Assembly: GCA_036426205.1 (NCBI GenBank)
Contig: CM071568.1
Coordinates: 36,650,980-36,714,979 of the forward strand
Length of the DNA: 64,000 nucleotides
DNA from: Ascaphus truei
Lineage: Eukaryota; Chordata; Amphibia; Anura; Ascaphidae
Direction: 5' to 3'
The position numbers were made by a program, and so were the translations under genes. The notes beneath the pieces were generated by a model that ran no database searches, was not told the origin of the DNA, and saw only the letters and a list, made by a program, of their open reading frames with translations. Of the stretch, positions 57,761 through 64,000 are shown piece after piece (the stretch's first letter is position 1; each line of letters opens with the position of its first letter).

Positions 57761-59335
57761 CTTTCTCAATGGTGCTATAATTGTTAACTCTTAAAGACAT
57801 GCACTTCATACTCAAACTGATCATTTATACCTTTCAGTATATCCCATGACAGTTTGAAATATTTCAGGGACTTCACTGTTTGCTTGTTTATTTGTTTTGT
57901 TTTTTTTACCAATGATTTTTACTCCTGCTTACTACTTGTCTCCTTCTAGCCAGGACACAGGGCAGCAATAATTCAGCACCCACATGTGCTACTGCCAGCA
58001 CATCTACAAATGTTTTAATATCAATTCGCTGGAACCGAGTGTGACCTGACTGTTTGCTTTTTTTCTCAGCTGTCTCCACTCATTGATTCAGCTGCTAGAG
58101 CTTACTGACCAATATGTATGGTTTTTATGCACATCACTTGGTCTATTTAAAATGTATTGAGCTTTCCTTTACACATTGCTAATCTATCAATTTCAAGTAG
58201 ATCCAGTACCACACTCTGATCTTGTCTTAATATATTATTGATCACTGCTACGTGACCAATCTCTTTCCACAGTTAATCTAGCACCTTTAGTTATTTCTTT
58301 TTTTTTTATTGTCAGCACATCTGTTATTTTCTCTCTAGAGAGTTTCTCTATTAGGCTGTGCAAAATAACGAAGGGTTCTATATTCTTCAACGACGATCAT
58401 ATGTGTAAAACGTAAATAAGAGAAGATTGGGAGGAAGCATTAAAGTAGTTGATTTATTTTAACCAAAGTTTCGGTTCCATAGTAAACCTTTGCCATGGTA
58501 TACAAACTGTATGAAAACCATCATGTGAAAAAATTATAAAATGTCAAACAATGATGAATCCTTGTCTTCCTATTTTGACTGGCTACATTAAATTGTTGCT
58601 TCAAAAACCATCCTGTCCATCTTTTCAATTGCTTTTCGGTTTGCAAGAAGATTAGGTTGTTTGGCTCTTTATTCTCAAATGGCTTATAGTATCTTTGTTT
58701 AAACCTTTTTTTTTTTGTTCATCAAGTGCTTTTGCTGAAAAGCAAATAGTAGACTTTATATTATTAACAAATTCCACGAGTTCATCCTCTGTGCCCTACC
58801 AAATCACGAATAAATCTATTATACATTTTCTGTGAGCACTTGAAACAGTTGCAAAGTCTATCTACTGTATGTATAGATTTATTGCCTCATGAATTGAGAT
58901 GGGGAAAAATCAGCAAATTCTTCGCTACATTTGTTACAACATTCTATTCACAAACTAATATTTGAATGCAGAGAGGGTGTACATAAATTCAAGCGAATTA
59001 ATACAAATCTGCCAGTGGGTACCATTTGCACAGGATATGCAAAGTTTATTTAAATGACCCCTGTTAGCATATATCCCAGGTATCTCAGGTGTGCTCCTTT
59101 ATTTTGCACAGGTGTCTCTCCACATGTTGTCTCTCTATATCATAAGTTGTACACTACTAATATAAGGCTTTTCATGGAGTTTGTATAATTTCTGTATTAT
59201 TCACTATTGGACCAAAATGTTGATATATATATATATATAGATGAACCACTTTGGCAAACTGAGTGGTTTGACATGTTCATAGGAAGGAGAATGAAATGTG
59301 AGAAGAAAACTCTATTGTCTTTTGCAAATCGTATC
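57761..59335. other. No gene; one weak hammerhead-like motif
   Basis: AT-rich. A short TA run at 59223-59239. The motif is listed separately. Confidence 0.45.
58465..58496 (-). ncRNA. Weak hammerhead-like motif
   Basis: The minus strand has GGCAA, a GGTT/AACC stem II (58485-58488 with 58473-58476), a GAAA box (complement of 58469-58472) and CTTTGGTT. The core is poorly conserved. Confidence 0.3.
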
Positions 59336-59343
59336 TTCTAAAC

Positions 59344-59682
59344 CAGCGGTGCGCAAACTGGGGGGCGAAACCCCCAGGGGGGCGCGAGACTGCCAGCGGG
59401 GGGCGCGGGGTTTACAGAGGCCCTGCGCGCTTCCCGAAGGCACTTAAATTAAGTGCCGGGGTTGCTGCAGAGCCTCTGTAAACCTTTACTTACCTAGGCT
59501 CCGGCGGCTTCCTTCCTGCGTCGCCATGGCAACGCGGTGTCATTTTGGGTCATGTGACGTCACGTTGCTATGGCAATGTGACGTCATGACTCCGGAGTGC
59601 GGCTAAGTGGGGGTTAGGGGGAGCGCGGGAGTGAGGGGACCGCCGGCAGGGGGGTGCAGGGAAAAAAGTTTGCGTCCCCCTG
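59344..59682. mobile_element. hAT-type MITE, 339 bp, target duplication TTCTAAAC
   Basis: The left end is CAGCGGTGCGCAAACTGGGG; the right end, inward, is CAGGGGGACGCAAACTTTTT. TTCTAAAC flanks both sides exactly (59336-59343 and 59683-59690). It carries two TGACGTCA sites and CGCCATGGCAAC, and is non-coding. Confidence 0.92.
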
Positions 59683-59690
59683 TTCTAAAC

Positions 59691-60740
59691 CACTTCTATA
59701 TATTGACAAATCCCCCGGATTGTACTTGCTTTGGAAGTGGAATATTAACAATGTAAGTTGTTTAGAAACAATTTAGACTTTTGCCCATTTCAGAGCTACT
59801 AGAATATAGCGAGTTTGCAATTTTTTTGATTTTTGCCATTCCGCCTGGATTTGCACTGCCAGAATGAAACCACTTCTAAAAAAGCCTTTATCACATGGTT
59901 TGGACATGTACAGTAAGAAGGGGATACAGAATAGCAAAACATGCAAATTCACTTCTAAAGTGCACTTTAGAAGTGATTTGTCACAATTCACAGCTACTAG
60001 AATAGGCGCCTAAGTCTCTAATTCGCTGTTTTGTTTTTGTTTTGCATTGTTTCGCTTTAATTGGATTTATACACACATATACAGTATATGGGTTTTTAAA
60101 TGTGAACAGTATGTATACACACACACAGATGTAGTGGGCTTTATTGCCCCCTCCAGTGGGGTACATTGGGATATTCTGCATCAACACTGCCATTGAATAA
60201 TGTTAAATAACTTTTTTTATTTTAGCTCCTTTTTAGCTCCACTTTCATACATACATTTTTAGCACTTTGATGCTTATACATTAATTGTGCAATATTTTTA
60301 CATTCTGCACATCACACATTTATTCTTTACACATGTTTCATATTTATATAGACTCTATATGAAGCTTCATATTTTGTATATTTTATATATTAGAAAATAT
60401 TAGTATATTTTATGGCTGATTTGAGGCAATCATTATGTATAGCACTTAGATATATTATATATACACACATATTAGTTTATTCAGTTGCTACTGAACCTTT
60501 ATGCTTGTATGTTTGTGTGCATGTGTACATGTATGCAGATTTATGTGTGCCTTTGCATGTACACATTAGTATATATTTACAAATTTAAACCTAATAGTTT
60601 TTCTATTATTCACACATTAAATGCACTATTTTTGGTTTAACCAGTTAAACAAGTTTTTTTATGTACATTTTCTATTTGGTGTCACAATACGCTGATACAT
60701 TTATTATATTTATATTTTTATTAACATTTTTAATTATTCA
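59691..60740. other. No gene recognised
   Basis: AT-rich sequence with scattered CA and TA words. Nothing supported. Confidence 0.5.
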
Positions 60741-60744
60741 CTAG

Positions 60745-61270
60745 AGATATCAGTGTGTATCAGAGGAAATACATCAGCAATGATCTTAGAGAAGCAATTG
60801 TTGCTGCCCATCAATCTGGGAAAGGTTATAGGGCCATTTCCAAAAATTTAAAGTCCATCATTCTACAGTGAGAAAGATTATTCAACAGTGGAAAACATTC
60901 AAGACAGTTGCCAATCTTCCCAGGAGTGGACGTCCCAGCAAATTCACCCCAAGGCCAGACCGTGCAATGCTCAGAGAAATTGCAAAAAACTCAAGAGTTA
61001 CATCTCAGACTCTACAAGCCACAGTTAGCATGTTAAATGTTAAAATTCATGACAGTACAATTAGAAAAAAACTGAACAAGTATGGTTTGTTTGGAAGGGT
61101 TGCCAGGAGAAAGCCTATCCTCTCTAAAAAGAACATGGCAGCATGGCTTAGGTTTGCAAAGTTGCATCTGAACAAATCACAAGACTTCTGGAACAATGTC
61201 CTTTGGACAGATGAGACCAAAGTGAAGATGTTTGGCCATAATGAACAGCGCCAGATTTGGCGAATACATT
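60745..61270 (+). pseudogene. Tc1-type transposase, N-terminal two-thirds
   Basis: The reading starts near 60770 with SNDLREAIVAAHQSGKGY, the first helix-turn-helix of Tc1 transposases, then, after a one-base deletion near 60850, TVRKIIQQWK, LPRSGRPSKF (the GRPR-like hinge), a second helix-turn-helix, and LWTDETKVKMFGHN at about 61201-61242, which holds the first catalytic Asp. It breaks off after QRQIWRI, before the second and third acidic residues. No TIR was found. The long open frame of this old copy suggests moderate age. Confidence 0.85.
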
Positions 61271-61309
61271 ACATATATACTGAAAGTCTGACCTGTCCTA
61301 ATTGAGAGA

Positions 61310-63119
61310 CATATTGCACTATTTTGTGTTTGTATTCTTTTATTCACATGTTTGCTTGCTCCACGATTTGGACTGTAGTGTCACAGCCTCAATGCATTAT
61401 GATGTAATTAAGTCAAAATCATATTTGCACTCATGAAAGAATTTCTCTTGTTCACAGACTATCTTGAATTTATTTTCTAACTCTTAGCTCAACAAAGCTC
61501 ATGGGATTTCAAAGTCAGTCAGAGATAGAAACTGGTAATGCTACATGGAGAGATTATGTTTGCTGTTCAAATAATGTGGAATGTTTGACATCTATTAACT
61601 CTGGTTGGAACATTTATTGACAATACAATGTTGATAACCTCATTTTATTTGCCCTTTTGAAATCTAATGTTTGAAACATTAGTTTGCTAGTTTGGAAAAC
61701 TGCAATAGAAGCTTCACATCTAAAAATTACAGTCATATAGAAAGCTTGTATCCTTAATGCCGGAGGGGTCGTGGCTCAGAGATTCATGTCCTTTATGGCA
61801 AAACACAGTCATGTGACAGTGGCGACCCTTAACCCGAAACGGAAGAGGATGATTTCTCCTCTTCCATTTCCCATCACTGCAGATCGTGTCCTGCACTCCA
61901 TAGGAATAACGGACACAATTGAAGCTGAAAAAAAGCTGAAAAAAAACTATGTAATGGTGCTCTTGGTATACAAGACGCCATGATGTTGTGACTATATCTT
62001 GGGGCACACAATGGGTAAAGGATGTTTGATATTGGCAAATCTCTTATAAAGATTGCACATCAAAACAGTTTTTCATATTATAAGTCCTCACGCCAAACAA
62101 AATTCATGCATATTTATCAAGAAAAGGCTTATTTGTCTCTTACTGCAGACTAGTTCAACAATACTGTAAATAGTTTGTAAATAACTTGGCACTACTGTAC
62201 TGCCAGACCAAATAAAACAAAAGATGTTTCTGCATGTAAATAGTTTTTTTTACATGTATTCCATATGCTATACTATCAACACGTCTGTTAATGTTTAAGA
62301 AACAATATAACAGCTTCATATGTTCAATTGTTTATTTTTTCTAAATTCAGTTTTCAGAAGAAGCAGCATCGTGTGATCAAAACACAATAAGAGATTTTTT
62401 TTATTTTACAGACTCATGGTGTAAAATAGAAGAGCTGCAATTTCTGTGCTGAACAGCAGAGTGCCCCAACCAACAAATCTTGCAATTTAATCTGAATAAT
62501 GCAGAATGTTAGTGAGAATAATGAATAATTTTACGTCTCAGTTATTATTCATCAAGAAAACTGATTATTTTTGTAAAACAAATTCTAGGATAATTCTTTT
62601 TATTTGTATTTCTCTTATTACCACACATTAAAATATATTTACATTTCTAAAAAAATTGAGTTTTAAATACTGTGTATCTTAAATGTCTTTTGGATTAATG
62701 TGTGAGGTATTACAGGTTCTGCAGAGATGAAAAATAATTAGTTATTTCTAGGCTTATTACAGTCGTTGTCTAATCTTAAATGGGACTACAAATTTCACTA
62801 ACAAAAGAGTGTTTCTCATTTATTTTTGTCAGCACTGACCTGATGGAGTCTCATGCTCTCCCTTAGCTATTTTGTATGCTGAGAAGCAAAGAGGCACTCA
62901 GTAAATATATTCATTCCATTGACTTGGATGGAATTTAATGCATTAACTGTGCATTGTGACTATTGATTTAGTCTGAAAGCAGACATTATCACAAAAATGT
63001 GATTTCATGATCTGGAATCCACAAATGATGACTGATTTATCATTGACCAAGTTGAAATGAACTCTGACAAACCTATTTTTCATATATATTTTATGATATA
63101 TATAGGATAATGCATTTGG
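61310..63119. other. No gene recognised
   Basis: AT-rich. Short open frames at 61720-62007 on both strands overlap and show no domain. Confidence 0.5.
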
Positions 63120-63232
63120 AGAGATATAGAGATGATAGTATAGATAGAATAGATATATATAGAGATATATAGATATATGTATATATATATATATATAGAT
63201 ATATATATATATATATAATGATTATATATGAT
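63120..63232. repeat. (TA)n / GATA microsatellite
   Basis: GATAGATA and ATAGAT words pass into TA runs. Confidence 0.9.
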
Positions 63233-64000
63233 AGTAAATCAACTTTATACCAAATTTTAAACCAAGAGTGATGACATGTTGTGGTTTATAATGTTTAGTG
63301 TTTTTTGTTGTTTATTCTATAGTACACCAAATGGTCTTCTATGTTTTTACCTGTATCTATCTGCACCAACATGAATTGAACTGGTTTCACATAAATCATG
63401 ACTACATTAAAAGAAAACATTTTGGAATACTGTATACTATAATGCCATTGTAAATGGTTTAAGTAAGATACAAAGTCACCCATAACTTAGCATTTATTAA
63501 ATATATATCCATTTTGCAATTCTGTAAAAAATAGGAATTTTCTTATGAAGTGTTTGAGGTTTTACATTATAAAAAACCTGACAATTCAAATAGATTTGTA
63601 ATTAAAATACCAGTCAGAGAGTTTGTGATCCGCACTCATACTTCCTAAGGATCTTTCAGTTATAAACTCCCCCCTCTTGCAGCTCCTGTGCGTGGAGGTA
63701 TTCCCCTCCTCCACAAATGTCTACCGAAGATCAACTCAACAGGTGAACCAGTCATAAGAGAAAAAAGAGCACAAAGCGCACCAAGGGTAAAAGATTTGTA
63801 CTATACAGAACAAATAAATGTAAGTAGTAACTTACATATTGAGTATCTGTCGTCCAGTGAATTTGTGAAGAATGCATGTCCATGCTGCCCTGCCAAATAG
63901 GTGTATAGCTTTGAGACTGTCCTTCATTTGAAAAGTTTGATCCCGCGTACTGGGATCAGCTGTTTTCCTTGGATTCTCTCAGCCACTTCCGGGTTTGTGT
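63233..64000. other. No gene; GC-richer repeat-like end
   Basis: From about 63640 the composition changes, and AGAGCACAAAGCGCACC resembles tails of Penelope-type terminal repeats. The window ends before it can be classified. Confidence 0.3.

Noticed and set aside
63688..63900. 70-codon frame as a host exon
   Set aside because: No splice-site pattern or recognisable domain; the flanks look like repeat.

Overview
The window reads as intergenic DNA of a large, repeat-rich vertebrate genome, most likely an anuran amphibian. The reasons are the mix of CR1-type LINEs with the 3' tail that begins CATAGTTACATAGTA, Penelope-like elements, Tc1 and hAT elements, many CpG-rich MITEs, AT microsatellites, and the absence of any recognisable host exon in 64 kb. 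Species cannot be named from sequence alone. All coding sequence I can identify belongs to transposable elements, and nearly all of it is broken by stops and frameshifts. There is one 52-base N gap at 6555-6606.

Layout. 1-5 kb: a Harbinger-like MITE, AT microsatellites, then a plus-strand CR1-type LINE (ORF1 esterase region, start of the ORF2 endonuclease) split by a hAT MITE at 2904-3232 and by a ribozyme-bearing insertion near 3849-4790. 5.8-14.4 kb: a 4.1-4.4 kb unit present twice in tandem, made of a long foldback, a putative LTR, a tRNA-derived SINE head and a LINE 3' tail. 14.1-18.8 kb: a minus-strand CR1 reverse transcriptase split by an LTR-type element (target duplication GGGTC), which itself carries a solo LTR (CTTAT), a TA-flanked MITE and a hairpin. 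19.2-21.2 kb: a complete non-autonomous hAT element (CTATATAG) filled with minisatellite. 21.7-26.8 kb: decayed repeats and a near-perfect 430-bp palindrome. 26.9-32.3 kb: two Penelope-like elements, the first split by a hAT element that is split in turn by a Harbinger MITE, the second bracketed by inverted terminal arms. 33-34.7 kb: a Tc1 fragment and two adjacent long foldbacks. 36-38 kb: a third Penelope-like remnant. 39.3-43.1 kb: a possible LTR, then a Ty3/Gypsy 5' LTR and gag with a SCAN-like region, cut off by a ribozyme-bearing insertion. 44-45 kb: another foldback. 46.5-47.1 kb: the C-terminus of a hAT transposase. 47.9-49.9 kb: a CA-rich, minisatellite-filled TIR element. 50.5-54 kb: a long, unrecognised coding region just upstream of a polypurine tract and LTR. 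54-64 kb: mostly featureless, with one hAT MITE and a Tc1 fragment.

How the parts relate. The strongest theme is Penelope-like retroelements and their inverted, hammerhead-ribozyme-like termini: about ten sites show a CUGANGA-like core, a stem II and a GAAA box, most of them inside or next to inverted repeats. A second theme is that non-autonomous DNA transposons host minisatellites. A third is enrichment of the CRE palindrome TGACGTCA, nearly always inside MITEs or foldbacks. Target-site duplications let several insertions be ordered in time. The best candidate for something undescribed is the coding region at 50501-53285, whose protein family I do not recognise.
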